Of a DNA stretch of 64,000 bases, positions 55,032-63,971 are shown piece after piece. The stretch lies in the NCBI GenBank assembly GCA_003602415.1, contig QQSK01000003.1:137369-201368 (forward strand). Reading direction: 5' to 3'. The translations under genes were made by a program, and so were the position numbers. Position 1 is the stretch's first letter, and each line of letters starts with the position of its first letter. This DNA is from Candidatus Poseidoniales archaeon. GTDB taxonomy: Archaea; Thermoplasmatota; Poseidoniia; Poseidoniales; Poseidoniaceae. The notes below the pieces were generated by a model. It saw only the letters and a program-made list of their open reading frames with translations. It was not told where the DNA came from and made no database searches.

Positions 55032-55583
55032 TCAATTCTGATCCTCATGAATCCATTCATGGCTTCCTAATCCTGATTGCTTACAGGTCAGACCAATCTT
55101 AGAACGACGTGGGTCGCTGGTATCTGGGGAAAGAGAAACGATGCGTGCTCGAACAGAACTTCCAACACCCAATTTTCGACCACTCTGTCTACCTTCTAGG
55201 AGTCCCATTCCTGCATTGATATCTACATGGTCTTCCATGATTTGTGACTTGTGAAGTAAGGCTTCCATAGGGCCGATTCGAACGAAAGCACCGAAGTCAT
55301 TGACTTCAGAAACTGCACCTTCAACAACTTCGTAGTCCTCGATACAAAATAGAACTGCATCGAATTTTACTTGCTGGTAAATCGCACCGTCGCCGTGAAT
55401 AATTCTTCCACGGCCGATTGGCTCATGGTTTGATGTAACCAAAACGAAGCGGTTGTTGTCATCAAATCGACCTTCGAAAGCTGATGCTGCTAGGCGATCG
55501 ATGTGCTCATTCAGAGACTTTTCCTTACGAATGTATTCCGCTGGAATACGAATGGTGTCCTCTTTAGTGACAACTTTGTACAT
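55032..55583 (-). CDS. rpo7: RNA polymerase subunit Rpo7 (RpoE')
   Basis: The stalk subunit of archaeal RNA polymerase. The N-terminal Rpb7-like domain (MYKVVTKEDTIRIPAEYI, ending near residue 80) is followed by an S1/OB domain (VEGAVSEVNDFGAFVRIGPMEALLHKSQ). The length of 183 residues is normal. A strong GAGGTGA site lies seven bases before the ATG. It is the first gene of the operon, and the long hairpin at 55623-55655 lies upstream in the leader or promoter. Confidence 0.93.
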   Translation of the reverse strand: MYKVVTKEDTIRIPAEYIRKEKSLNEHIDRLAASAFEGRFDDNNRFVLVTSNHEPIGRGRIIHGDGAIYQQVKFDAVLFCIEDYEVVEGAVSEVNDFGAFVRIGPMEALLHKSQIMEDHVDINAGMGLLEGRQSGRKLGVGSSVRARIVSLSPDTSDPRRSKIGLTCKQSGLGSHEWIHEDQN

Positions 55584-55622
55584 TTTTTCACCTCTTTGTA
55601 TCTCTTTCCGATTTGAGGCAGG

Positions 55623-55655
55623 AGGACGAGTGAGGTGCTGTACCTCATCCGTCCT
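55623..55655. other. Long imperfect hairpin upstream of rpo7
   Basis: The arms AGGACGAGTGAGGT and ACCTCATCCGTCCT enclose GCTGT. Apart from one mismatch and one G-T pair, about 14 positions pair. It lies 40-72 bases upstream of the rpo7 ATG and could be a 5'-leader structure, a binding site or a small RNA. Confidence 0.5.
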
Positions 55656-55790
55656 TCACCGGCAATCGCCTCGGGAGAGAATTGTGACCGAAGTCATTCA
55701 GGCCACCAGCGACCCCTATTTGAATGATACCCCCGCTATTCATGCTACTATTCGCATGATTCAGCCGTTTTTGGCTACTAATTTTAACTC

Positions 55791-55800
55791 AAAATATACC
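55791..55800 (+). promoter_or_regulatory. TATA-like box of the 55869 surface-protein gene
   Basis: AAAATATACC. A start of transcription about 25 bases later would fall inside or just after the inverted repeat 55808-55824. Confidence 0.45.
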
Positions 55801-55807
55801 TTTCTGA

Positions 55808-55824
55808 TGGGCCCGTAGGGCCCA
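55808..55824 (+). other. Inverted repeat with TAC core (TGGGCCC-GTA-GGGCCCA)
   Basis: A perfect 7-bp stem with a 3-base loop, 44 bases upstream of the ATG at 55869. On the minus strand the core reads CC-TAC-GG, as in the other four elements. Confidence 0.6.
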
Positions 55825-55868
55825 AAGCCATAACAACCTCGCTTGTCACGATAGATTGGGTGAAGCGA

Positions 55869-58800
55869 ATGGATGAACGATTCCGAGCATTCTTGATGTT
55901 GTTCATATTGCTTGGCTCGACAATGGTAATTCCAACTCATGCTTCTGCTGACGAGGAAGAAAATGATGCATGGGATCCGCTTTCCCAACCATGGGCTCAA
56001 TACGGAAGAGACCCAGGTCATTCTCGTCAGCTACCAGAGCATGGAGATTCAGGATTGATGACCATTGAAACCCCTGCAGTAAACTGGGTGGCCTTTGATT
56101 CGAATTCGAATGGTGCTGATGGATACGGGGTTGCAATCGCTGATTTTTCAAACTCGATTACTTCGCCTGAAGGGGCAAAGCAGAGATGCGGGCAAGACCA
56201 TTTGTTTGCAGTTCTCACCTACACAGATAATGTTGATGAGAGGGTATTGGCAATAGTCGAAGGTGATACTGCAAAAGTGGCTTGGGAAGTAAACCTAGGT
56301 ACCGTTGACATAATTCGTTCAACTCCGATTATTGTTGATGTAGATGGAGATTCTAAGCAAGAAATTGTGATTGTATATGATTCAGATAGCGCATTAGAAG
56401 TTGACTTGTGGTCACCTGACATCACATGTGATGAATCTGGTTGGTCAGTTTCTGGTCACTCAAATGAAAAACTGTGGTCTTGGTCAGATGCAGACTTGCG
56501 ATTAGGGATTGACAATGCACATACTTACACTGCTCCGGAATCAGTCACACAGCCGTTATTGGCAGATTTATCACTAGATGGTAGTCCAGAATTGGTAATT
56601 GCAGCAGTAGATATTACAACTGAAGAACCAACGGTAGTTTCTCTACCATTAGGGCTTCAAACACCGGAAGAAGATTGGAAAGTCGCATTGGATAGAGGCT
56701 CCCATCCCTCAGACCCTGCATTTGCATCTTTAGATGATAACAGTGGAGCCATTGTATTGACCACCGTCAACGAGTTGAGTGGTAATTTTTGGATTTGGCG
56801 AATTGATGGCCCAACTGGTTCGCTTGACTGGGAAAGAGTTTCTGTTCAAGGTACAGATAGTGATGATGATACACCCCGAATTCGATTACCTGGGCCAGTA
56901 ATAACTCAGTTAGATGCTGATGCTGCTCCTGAAATGATCCTTACCCTACCTAGTGACAGCAATGGAAACACTGATGGAATGGGAGCCCAATATGTAGGGA
57001 TGGAGTTAACCAGCACTGAGGAATTATGGAGATTTAGAGCCAAGAATGGTTATGCAGATGCAGAACCTCTTGCTGTTGACACTACAGATGATGGAATTAC
57101 AGACCGTGTTTGTTGGGTAACTTGGTTTTCTAATGGATTGACCAGTGGAACAGATAGAGACGGAGTGGCAGGTTGTCACGATATTACAATCGACCCGCCA
57201 TTTAGAGAATGGTCAAGGATTCTGCAGAGTGGAAGTGGCAATGATAACGAAGGAGAGGTTGCAATTTCTGCACCGATCTCAATAGATTTAGACGGCGAAG
57301 ATGAGCCTGAATTGTTGGTAGCATACGGTGAAAGATTATTCGCATTTGATGGAAATACTGGAACATCAGCCGACATTGGAATTGGTTGGTCGTCGCCTAT
57401 TGATGTGCCTCATCGAACATGGGCATCTCCTGCAATTGCTGACATGGATGGAGACGGATATTTGGACATCTTAATTGGAGACACACTAATCAGTGAAGCA
57501 AAATCTGATTTATCACCTCTAGCAGATGGCAGAGGAATAGGATTCACCCCAACAGACCCTGACCCCGGTGAAATGGTCACAATTTCAGGACAATATGCAA
57601 ACATCGGGATTGTTGATACTGATGAGCCAGTAGATGCTGTACTAATGATGAATGGAATTGAGATTGAAAGGCACCGTGTAAATGTTGCAGAATCAATCGC
57701 CCCATCTGGAGAAGGAGGACCAATTACATTCAGCGTCGATATTGAAGCTACACTTGGAGTTCATACTGTTGAACTGTTATTGGATGTAAATGACAATCTA
57801 ACTCAAACTCGCTATGATAATGACAACTTCAGTACAACATTGGTTGTCTTAGAACCTCACGTTGCTCAAATACAAACTCCTGTAGATGTTTCAAGAGCAT
57901 TACCAGGTACAACAGAAGTTGTTGACATTGTAGTCACCAGCATAGGTAGTCGCAGTGCTGCTTGGACACTTGATTTCGATGACTCTAACTTACCTGAAGG
58001 ATGGTCTTTCAATGCGCTTGACGCGAATGATTTGAACTTGAACCTCGAAAGAGATGTTCCTCAAATCGTACAATTCGAATTTTCAGTTCCTAGTGACGCT
58101 CTAGGTTCAGATGATGCGAATGTACCAATGACTTTGACACTTGACCAAGATCAAAGCATTACAACTTCAGTAACATTGCCATTGGAAGTTCAAAGAACTC
58201 GTGGTTTATCTTTGCAAGGTTCAACTGGTCTACCTTCTGGAATCGGACTTGGTCGACCAGGAGATGTTGCTCATGTGTGGCTAATGGTAGAAAATGTTGG
58301 AAACGCACAAGAGACTACTGAGATGTTTTGGTCATCTAATTCGTGGAGTACCAATACTACAATTGTTGATTACTCGGGAACAACCCAGTATGGAATTGAA
58401 TTGGCACCAAGTGCTAAAGAACAGTATTTGATTGAGGTAGATATTCCAAATTCAAAAACCCCAGGAGATTCAACATCTGCAACACTAACACTGTGCATTG
58501 GTTCTGGTGATGATGAGATTTGCGAAAACTTTGATGTCACAATTTTTGCAAGTGATGTTGCTAGCAACATACCTCACATCAGAACAGTGCCTGCTACTGG
58601 TCTATCATGGGATATTGAAGCGAATTATGCAGGTACCACAATTAGTTGGGATATGTCAAATGCTGGAATGCTAAAGGCAGGATGGACTTGGAGTGCTAGC
58701 GGAGATTTGAGTATCAATGGAACGATGTTAGAGATGACTGGACAAAACGGTCAGTTGCACTTAGACCTACCATTAGATGCACCTCCTATGAGGCATTATT

Positions 58801-61412
58801 TCAACCAAAGTGCTGAATCATTATCCAATTCCGAACTGGCCATCTCCTTACATGTGTTACAGGTTTACAGAGCTGAGGCTGAAATTGTAACTCCATCTGA
58901 TGGTGCTGTTTTCAATGTCAGTGAACGCACGAAATTAATTCTAAGACTTGAAAACCCAGGAAACGGCGAAGACACATTTACTCTAGAAGGTAGAATCGGT
59001 GCTGGAAATCTTAGTGAGATACCCAATGTCACTTTTGAGATAAACAACCCCGTGAGGACATTAGGAGCAGGTGGTATCAGCATGGTTCCTGTGTGGGTAA
59101 CCTTGCCTGAGGATGTACCTGCTAGAGAACAATTTGAGGTTATATTTGATTGGACTAGTGTTGGAGATAATACGGTAACAGATAGTGCAAATATCACCAT
59201 TGAGGCTAGACCAGATCACAGATGGAATATTGAAATCGGTGAAGGAGAATCCTTGCAAGTGATACCGGGTCAAAACTTGAATCTAACAATCAATTTGACA
59301 AACACAGGTAACACAGATGATTTGTTGACCCTAACTCCTCAATTCAATTTGGCTTATTCAGGTTCTGATGAATCAACATGGATAGCAGAAGGTATCAATT
59401 CTTCACGCTTAGATGTTGGAGAAAGTGAGAGTCTGCAACTGAATCTAATTGTTCCTGAGGACACATGGGCTGAGACCGAAGCAACATTGACACTAATCGC
59501 ATCCTCAAGTGGCTTTGATATCAATTACAATGCAAGTATTGTCCTTGAAGTTGCAAATGTTGCAGGTTGGAGGATTGACTTGTCTAATACCTCACTAGAA
59601 ATTTCTCCTGAGGGAGGAGAATTGGAACTTATTATTGAACAAAAAGGAAACTCTCCCTCAATTCCTTATTTTGCAAAAGCTGGTCAAGGATGGAATGTCA
59701 CGCTGCCTACAAGTGGGCCAGAAATATCTCCTGGTGCCTCTGATACAATTACAATCACTGTAGCACCTCCAAGTGATGCTATTGCAGGAGAGGTTGGAGT
59801 GATTAGTATACGCATATCCAACGGTAATGGAGCTGGTCAAATCGTTGAGCAGGTGCCAGTACGTATTGGGTCGGTTCCTGGAATTGTGGTCGATTCAAAA
59901 GGACCATGGAAGGTCAATACAGATGTGGCTTCTTGGCCAACCGCATGGGTTGAAAATATCGGTAATGATGTTGCAATCATGGATTTGTCAATTCAAAACC
60001 TACCAACAGGATGGACGGCTACCGGAGAAAGTGTAATCGTATTAGCACCTGGAGAAGTTCTAGGAATTCCTCTACAACTACAACCCTCTAGTTCTTGGAA
60101 TGGCAATAACATCCAATTGGATATTGAGATATTGCATCCAACTTTGGGTAGCATAGTTCATCCACTGACAATAAACCAAAGTGAAACTGTACTAACTTCC
60201 AGCCCAGTACATACTGGTCGAACTGGAGAGAAGGTATCAGTTACCATTTATTCAGAATCTTCTGGTTATGACACATCTCTCATTCCATTGCCGGATTCTC
60301 GAACAAATACGACACATAATGGAATGAGCCTACACTTGATTGGAATTGTTTCACCTATTCATGAAGCAGATTGTGATGACAACTTTGGCCAACTCCCCAC
60401 ATTGGGAATGGAGGCCACAACCACTCAGTGGACTTCTTGTCTTGTAACTGCCAATGCAGATCATTCATTAGTGGCAAATGCATGGCTGAGAACTTCAACT
60501 GGAGAAATACTGAGCAGCAGTACAATCAGACTTAGTGCAGGAGATAACACGACTGTTAATTTGTCTGTGTTTTCATGGGACCCTGAACCAGGAGTTATTT
60601 CAGTGGACATCTTAATCGTAGATTCAAATGGAATAACACTTCATTCTTCTACATCAACACATATTGCTAGACAAGATGGTTGGAATGTCAGAATTTCAAG
60701 CTTTGTAATCGATGAAAATTATATCGATATTGGCATTGATAGAGAAGGTTATCAGATTATGGAAGGTTCGGTTTGCCAAGTTGATGTTTCGATTGTTGGA
60801 GGCGATTGGGATAAATCTGTGGCCGTCGACATTTACGGTAGCAACTATGCACCAAGTGTCCGAATAGACCGCCCTAGTGCAATGGGTGATGGTGATGAAG
60901 TTACTGCAACTGCATCGTGCTTAGCACCTTGGGATATTGACGACAATACAGAAGATAATACCATGACTGTCTTTGCAAGTAAGCTTCCTCTAGTGACCTA
61001 TGAATCAAGTGATGTTTATTGGACTGGTGGGATTGCTATAATTATGGTAATCTTAGCCTACTTTGGAGGTATTTTGAACCTCAAGCGGGAAGAAGAAACT
61101 TCGCAAAAGCCGAAGGCTCAAGAAAAAATAAGCAAGGTTCAACAACCGGTAAAGGAAGTTCCTGAAGTTGTAAGTGAAGATGATATCAGTCTTGACGACC
61201 TATCATTAGAAATCGAAGATGATATCGAAGAGGATGAGTCAGAACCGGAAATGGAAATCCAACCTGAAGAGGAAGTCATCGACATTGATGATGGAACTGC
61301 GAGTGGCAGGCTATCGGCTCTTAGAAGAGAAATCGAAACCGACTCACCAAGGAAAACTGACACCAAAGAAGACTTGTCGCGAAGGATGGATTCTTTCCTC
61401 AAAGACCGTTGA
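55869..61412 (+). CDS. Giant surface protein (~1850 residues) with propeller-like N-terminus, beta-sandwich modules, anchor and acidic tail
   Basis: The signal peptide spans residues 1-27 (FLMLFILLGSTMVIPTHASA). The N-terminal ~500 residues resemble FG-GAP/PQQ propeller repeats (LADLSLDGSPELVIA; IADMDGDGYLDILIGD). Then come many CARDB/NEW3-like modules, seen as recurring LENPGNGEDTFTLEG, LTNTGNTDDLLTL and VENIGNDVAIMDLS. A membrane helix near residue 1720 (GGIAIIMVILAYFGGIL) precedes a ~115-residue acidic cytoplasmic tail that ends in a basic helix. The ATG at 55869 is chosen because GGTGA lies six bases ahead; a GTG at 55860 is in frame. No enzyme motif is visible; binding of particles or polymers is plausible. 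Confidence 0.87.
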   Translation: MDERFRAFLMLFILLGSTMVIPTHASADEEENDAWDPLSQPWAQYGRDPGHSRQLPEHGDSGLMTIETPAVNWVAFDSNSNGADGYGVAIADFSNSITSPEGAKQRCGQDHLFAVLTYTDNVDERVLAIVEGDTAKVAWEVNLGTVDIIRSTPIIVDVDGDSKQEIVIVYDSDSALEVDLWSPDITCDESGWSVSGHSNEKLWSWSDADLRLGIDNAHTYTAPESVTQPLLADLSLDGSPELVIAAVDITTEEPTVVSLPLGLQTPEEDWKVALDRGSHPSDPAFASLDDNSGAIVLTTVNELSGNFWIWRIDGPTGSLDWERVSVQGTDSDDDTPRIRLPGPVITQLDADAAPEMILTLPSDSNGNTDGMGAQYVGMELTSTEELWRFRAKNGYADAEPLAVDTTDDGITDRVCWVTWFSNGLTSGTDRDGVAGCHDITIDPPFREWSRILQSGSGNDNEGEVAISAPISIDLDGEDEPELLVAYGERLFAFDGNTGTSADIGIGWSSPIDVPHRTWASPAIADMDGDGYLDILIGDTLISEAKSDLSPLADGRGIGFTPTDPDPGEMVTISGQYANIGIVDTDEPVDAVLMMNGIEIERHRVNVAESIAPSGEGGPITFSVDIEATLGVHTVELLLDVNDNLTQTRYDNDNFSTTLVVLEPHVAQIQTPVDVSRALPGTTEVVDIVVTSIGSRSAAWTLDFDDSNLPEGWSFNALDANDLNLNLERDVPQIVQFEFSVPSDALGSDDANVPMTLTLDQDQSITTSVTLPLEVQRTRGLSLQGSTGLPSGIGLGRPGDVAHVWLMVENVGNAQETTEMFWSSNSWSTNTTIVDYSGTTQYGIELAPSAKEQYLIEVDIPNSKTPGDSTSATLTLCIGSGDDEICENFDVTIFASDVASNIPHIRTVPATGLSWDIEANYAGTTISWDMSNAGMLKAGWTWSASGDLSINGTMLEMTGQNGQLHLDLPLDAPPMRHYFNQSAESLSNSELAISLHVLQVYRAEAEIVTPSDGAVFNVSERTKLILRLENPGNGEDTFTLEGRIGAGNLSEIPNVTFEINNPVRTLGAGGISMVPVWVTLPEDVPAREQFEVIFDWTSVGDNTVTDSANITIEARPDHRWNIEIGEGESLQVIPGQNLNLTINLTNTGNTDDLLTLTPQFNLAYSGSDESTWIAEGINSSRLDVGESESLQLNLIVPEDTWAETEATLTLIASSSGFDINYNASIVLEVANVAGWRIDLSNTSLEISPEGGELELIIEQKGNSPSIPYFAKAGQGWNVTLPTSGPEISPGASDTITITVAPPSDAIAGEVGVISIRISNGNGAGQIVEQVPVRIGSVPGIVVDSKGPWKVNTDVASWPTAWVENIGNDVAIMDLSIQNLPTGWTATGESVIVLAPGEVLGIPLQLQPSSSWNGNNIQLDIEILHPTLGSIVHPLTINQSETVLTSSPVHTGRTGEKVSVTIYSESSGYDTSLIPLPDSRTNTTHNGMSLHLIGIVSPIHEADCDDNFGQLPTLGMEATTTQWTSCLVTANADHSLVANAWLRTSTGEILSSSTIRLSAGDNTTVNLSVFSWDPEPGVISVDILIVDSNGITLHSSTSTHIARQDGWNVRISSFVIDENYIDIGIDREGYQIMEGSVCQVDVSIVGGDWDKSVAVDIYGSNYAPSVRIDRPSAMGDGDEVTATASCLAPWDIDDNTEDNTMTVFASKLPLVTYESSDVYWTGGIAIIMVILAYFGGILNLKREEETSQKPKAQEKISKVQQPVKEVPEVVSEDDISLDDLSLEIEDDIEEDESEPEMEIQPEEEVIDIDDGTASGRLSALRREIETDSPRKTDTKEDLSRRMDSFLKDR

Positions 61413-61443
61413 CTTCATCCATGAGTGACATCTCCCCTTGAAC

Positions 61444-62079
61444 ATGGAGAACGCCATCGAATCCACAACTCCTTTCCTGACCATTGACCCGATGATTTCT
61501 GAAAGGCTTAATCCGGTGTTTCAAGCACTTGATAGCGGGGATTGGAAAGAAGTTGTAGAAAATGATGATGACTTGAGAATTCGTCTTGTCACCCAAGGTG
61601 CTGAAGTCCCAGATGAAAGATCATCGATAAAATGGGATGATGCAAATTTATTCTTCTTATCATGTATTGAGTTAACAAAGATTGGTCAACCATTCCCCTT
61701 GGAAGCTGGTATTTCAAAGGAGAGATTTGGAAGGTTTCCCTTTGGTGATGGATCACCAGTAACATATCTAAGAAACTGGATTCGAGAACCAAGAAGAAAC
61801 CCTGAAGAATTCCCACACTTAACAAAGATGCTTGAAAATTTGGATACAAGATTGGTAGATACTAGTATGGGGAAGGGAACCGGCAAGCTAGAAATGCGAG
61901 GATGGTTAACTAATCAAGAGACTAGGGAATTGAGAAAACTACTTGCTTCAAAATCTTGGACTCCTTCTGCTGAAGAGCCTCTTGATGGAGGTTGCCAAGA
62001 TTGTGCAAAGCACCTGCTAGCTCTACTAAGGGCTGCAGAAAAGCGCAAATGCGGAGTTTTGCTTAGAGTGCACAACTAA
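61444..62079 (+). CDS. Hypothetical protein
   Basis: Unrecognised 211-residue soluble protein. It shows an N-terminal helical region, FGRFPFGDGSPVTYLRNWI, a GTGKLEMRGWLTNQETREL segment and a C-terminal CQDCAKHLLALLRAAEKRKC with three cysteines. No signal peptide is present. The start is ATG 61444, with TTG 61438 as an alternative. The stop abuts purC on the opposite strand. It follows the giant surface-protein gene after 31 bases and may be on its transcript. Confidence 0.6.
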   Translation: MENAIESTTPFLTIDPMISERLNPVFQALDSGDWKEVVENDDDLRIRLVTQGAEVPDERSSIKWDDANLFFLSCIELTKIGQPFPLEAGISKERFGRFPFGDGSPVTYLRNWIREPRRNPEEFPHLTKMLENLDTRLVDTSMGKGTGKLEMRGWLTNQETRELRKLLASKSWTPSAEEPLDGGCQDCAKHLLALLRAAEKRKCGVLLRVHN

Positions 62080-62991
62080 TCAGAAATCTCTGCCGGTTAG
62101 TCTCTCATACATCGATGCATAAAGAGCAGCTGTTTCATTGATTACTTCATCAGGCAAAGCAGGAATTGGAGGGTCAGTCGCCCCTGAATCTCTAGCAAGA
62201 CGTAATTCTTCTTGATGGCCTGTTCGGACATAGTGCTGGCGAACGAATTCCTTTGACAATTGTACAATGTTTCCCTTTGCATACTCTTCAGCATCCCACC
62301 AACGGTCTTCGTCAAGTGTTCCAAATGAGTCGACAAGAACAGGAACTCTTCCTGGTCCTAGAGCAAATTCCTTCTTTCCATCTACATGGATTAGACCACG
62401 CTTCATGGCTTCTCTCTCAATCAATGCGTCTACTTTGATTACAACATCGATTAATGAATCTAGTTCCTCACCAGTAATGTTAGCAATCTCAAGTGCTTCC
62501 TCTCTATCGATTAGACGATCATATGCTTCGAATTTAGTGGTAACTTCGATGTAAGGAGCAGGTAGTTTAGCTCCTTCCTCAAGTTCAGTACCTGCTTCAA
62601 AACCTAATTCTTCAGAAGTCAATTCTCCACGCTTGTATCTTCTCCAACCAGAACCTGCTAGATAGTGGCGACATACGATTTCAAGAGGAACGAAGACCCA
62701 TTCTCCATCCCTTGGTGTAGTTCCAGGCTCACGATAAATATCGACACGACGTACTAAACATCTGTCAGTAGCATTTCTTTCTACTACGTGCGTTCTACAA
62801 ATTCCCTCTTTTTCGACTAACTCAAACCAATGACATGTTGTTCGATTCAATGATTCACCCTTACGAGGAATCAATGAAGGTATTATTTGGTCAAACACTG
62901 AGATTTGATTTGTGTATCGAAATTCTAGGATGTCTGGGTCATCTGTTGACCAAACTTCCTTCACCTTGCCAGAATAGAGACATTCTCCCAT
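62080..62991 (-). CDS. purC: Phosphoribosylaminoimidazole-succinocarboxamide synthase
   Basis: SAICAR synthetase of purine synthesis, an ATP-grasp-like enzyme. Signatures are LYSGKVKEVWSTDDPDILEF, DQIIPSLIPRKG, VPLEIVCRHYLAGSGWRRY, IEVTTKFEAYDRLI, IHVDGKKEFAL and VLVDSFGTLDEDRWWD. At 303 residues it is in the larger, archaeal/eukaryotic-like range, and all expected segments are present. It lies 46 bases downstream of eif6 on the same strand, so it may be co-transcribed with it. Confidence 0.93.
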   Translation of the reverse strand: MGECLYSGKVKEVWSTDDPDILEFRYTNQISVFDQIIPSLIPRKGESLNRTTCHWFELVEKEGICRTHVVERNATDRCLVRRVDIYREPGTTPRDGEWVFVPLEIVCRHYLAGSGWRRYKRGELTSEELGFEAGTELEEGAKLPAPYIEVTTKFEAYDRLIDREEALEIANITGEELDSLIDVVIKVDALIEREAMKRGLIHVDGKKEFALGPGRVPVLVDSFGTLDEDRWWDAEEYAKGNIVQLSKEFVRQHYVRTGHQEELRLARDSGATDPPIPALPDEVINETAALYASMYERLTGRDF

Positions 62992-63037
62992 GAGACTGAC
63001 GCCTGCGCATAACGCCTTTCAACATTGGCACTGATTT

Positions 63038-63700
63038 TCAAATCAATCCAAGTGCGTCTTCGATACGATTTAGCTCAGGACCTGTGGTCTCACGACCAGC
63101 AATTGCACCATTGTTACAAGCAGCAAGACCTGCACCAACATATGGTGAACCAAAGGCTACTGTACCAACCATCGGTGCTACTCCTAATACTTCTTCAATC
63201 AGCAATACCTCATCTGGTAGAACATCGGGATGTAACAGTATACCGTGATCATTAGCAACTCCAAGAGACCCAACTACATCTTCACCTGCAATAGAACAAA
63301 CAGCAACAGGAATTCCAAGTACTTCTGAAATGATTTCCACACCATCTTCAGGAATGGCAGGAGATGCAATAGCACCATTTTCATTGCATAGAAGGAGATT
63401 GCCAGCAGTATTTACGCCGCCTTCCATAACAACAACATCCCCAAATGAAGTCAGTGTATCAATATCTGATTCAGTAGCAATATCTGCTACGGCCAATCCC
63501 TTGGAGTTTCCAGCAACTAATGCTCCCACCAATGTTGAACCACCTATAGTCAATGGATGACGTTCAAGACCAAGGTACTCATCAATACGGTTGAGTGCCT
63601 CTTCGTTCAGTTCATGTGGATGGAAAACAACGTTACCACATATAGCTAGATAGATGCCTACCTGGTCGGAACCAAGAATATCACTGGTTGTAATTGGCAT
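63038..63700 (-). CDS. eif6: Translation initiation factor 6 (aIF6)
   Basis: Ribosome anti-association factor that binds the large subunit. The family's pseudo-fivefold pattern is visible: GIYLAICGNVVF, STLVGALVAGNSKGLAV, GVNTAGNLLLCNENGAI, VVGSLGVANDHGILLHP and YVGAGLAACNNGAIAGRETTG. The 220-residue length is normal. GGTGAAG lies six bases ahead of the ATG. A TATA-like AATTTATTTT is ~55 bases upstream, after the 5S terminator, so it probably has its own promoter. Confidence 0.95.
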   Translation of the reverse strand: MPITTSDILGSDQVGIYLAICGNVVFHPHELNEEALNRIDEYLGLERHPLTIGGSTLVGALVAGNSKGLAVADIATESDIDTLTSFGDVVVMEGGVNTAGNLLLCNENGAIASPAIPEDGVEIISEVLGIPVAVCSIAGEDVVGSLGVANDHGILLHPDVLPDEVLLIEEVLGVAPMVGTVAFGSPYVGAGLAACNNGAIAGRETTGPELNRIEDALGLI

Positions 63701-63755
63701 GTGTCTTCACCTATGGTTAGTCATCGAGGTTGATGGTCTCTTCGTATGTTTAGAG

Positions 63756-63765
63756 AAAATAAATT
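63756..63765 (-). promoter_or_regulatory. TATA-like box of eif6
   Basis: Minus-strand AATTTATTTT, between the 5S terminator hairpin and the eif6 start, spaced for a transcription start ~25-30 bases before the ATG. Confidence 0.45.
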
Positions 63766-63802
63766 GGAAAAGGCCGCACCCCGCACAATGCGGAATGCGG
63801 CC
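63766..63802 (-). terminator. Stem-loop and T-run ending the 5S rRNA transcript
   Basis: On the minus strand, GGCCGCA pairs with TGCGGCC and the inner CCGCA with TGCGG, leaving a short TTG loop and a 2x2 internal loop. TTTTCC follows. It begins about 55 bases after the 5S 3' end. Confidence 0.55.
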
Positions 63803-63856
63803 GGTTTATCACTACTAGAGTGATTGCGGGGAATCTTTCCGAGGGAAAGAAGAGGG

Positions 63857-63971
63857 GCACAGTGACAGGATTTCCCGTGGGCTCTCGCACCACAGTACCA
63901 AAACTGACGCAGGTGGGCTTGACTTCCGGGTTCGGGATGGGACCGGGTAAACACCACCGCTATGACCGTGC
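63857..63971 (-). rRNA. rrf: 5S ribosomal RNA
   Basis: On the minus strand the 5' GCACGGT pairs with the 3' ACTGTGC. The conserved interior is present, including CCCATCCCGAACCCGG, AAGTCAAGCCCACC and GGTACTGTGGTGCGAGAGCC. The helical ends give about 115 bases; a few flanking bases may belong to the mature form. The 23S gene would lie beyond the window. Confidence 0.93.

Larger units (their letters stand above)
55584..55868. other. Divergent intergenic region (rpo7 / giant surface protein)
   Basis: This is the longest non-coding spacer in the window (285 bases). It contains the long hairpin 55623-55655, a TATA-like AAAATATACC (55791-55800) for the plus-strand gene and the TAC-core repeat 55808-55824. 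I see no small open reading frame with a ribosome binding site in it. Confidence 0.5.

Noticed and set aside
55702..55730. String resembling the 3' part of the tRNA-Thr gene (GCCACCAGCGA)
   Set aside because: Only 11 bases match and no cloverleaf can be formed; a chance similarity.
63721..63957. 78-codon frame across the 5S region
   Set aside because: It overlaps the 5S rRNA and the terminator on the same strand and has no protein-like features.
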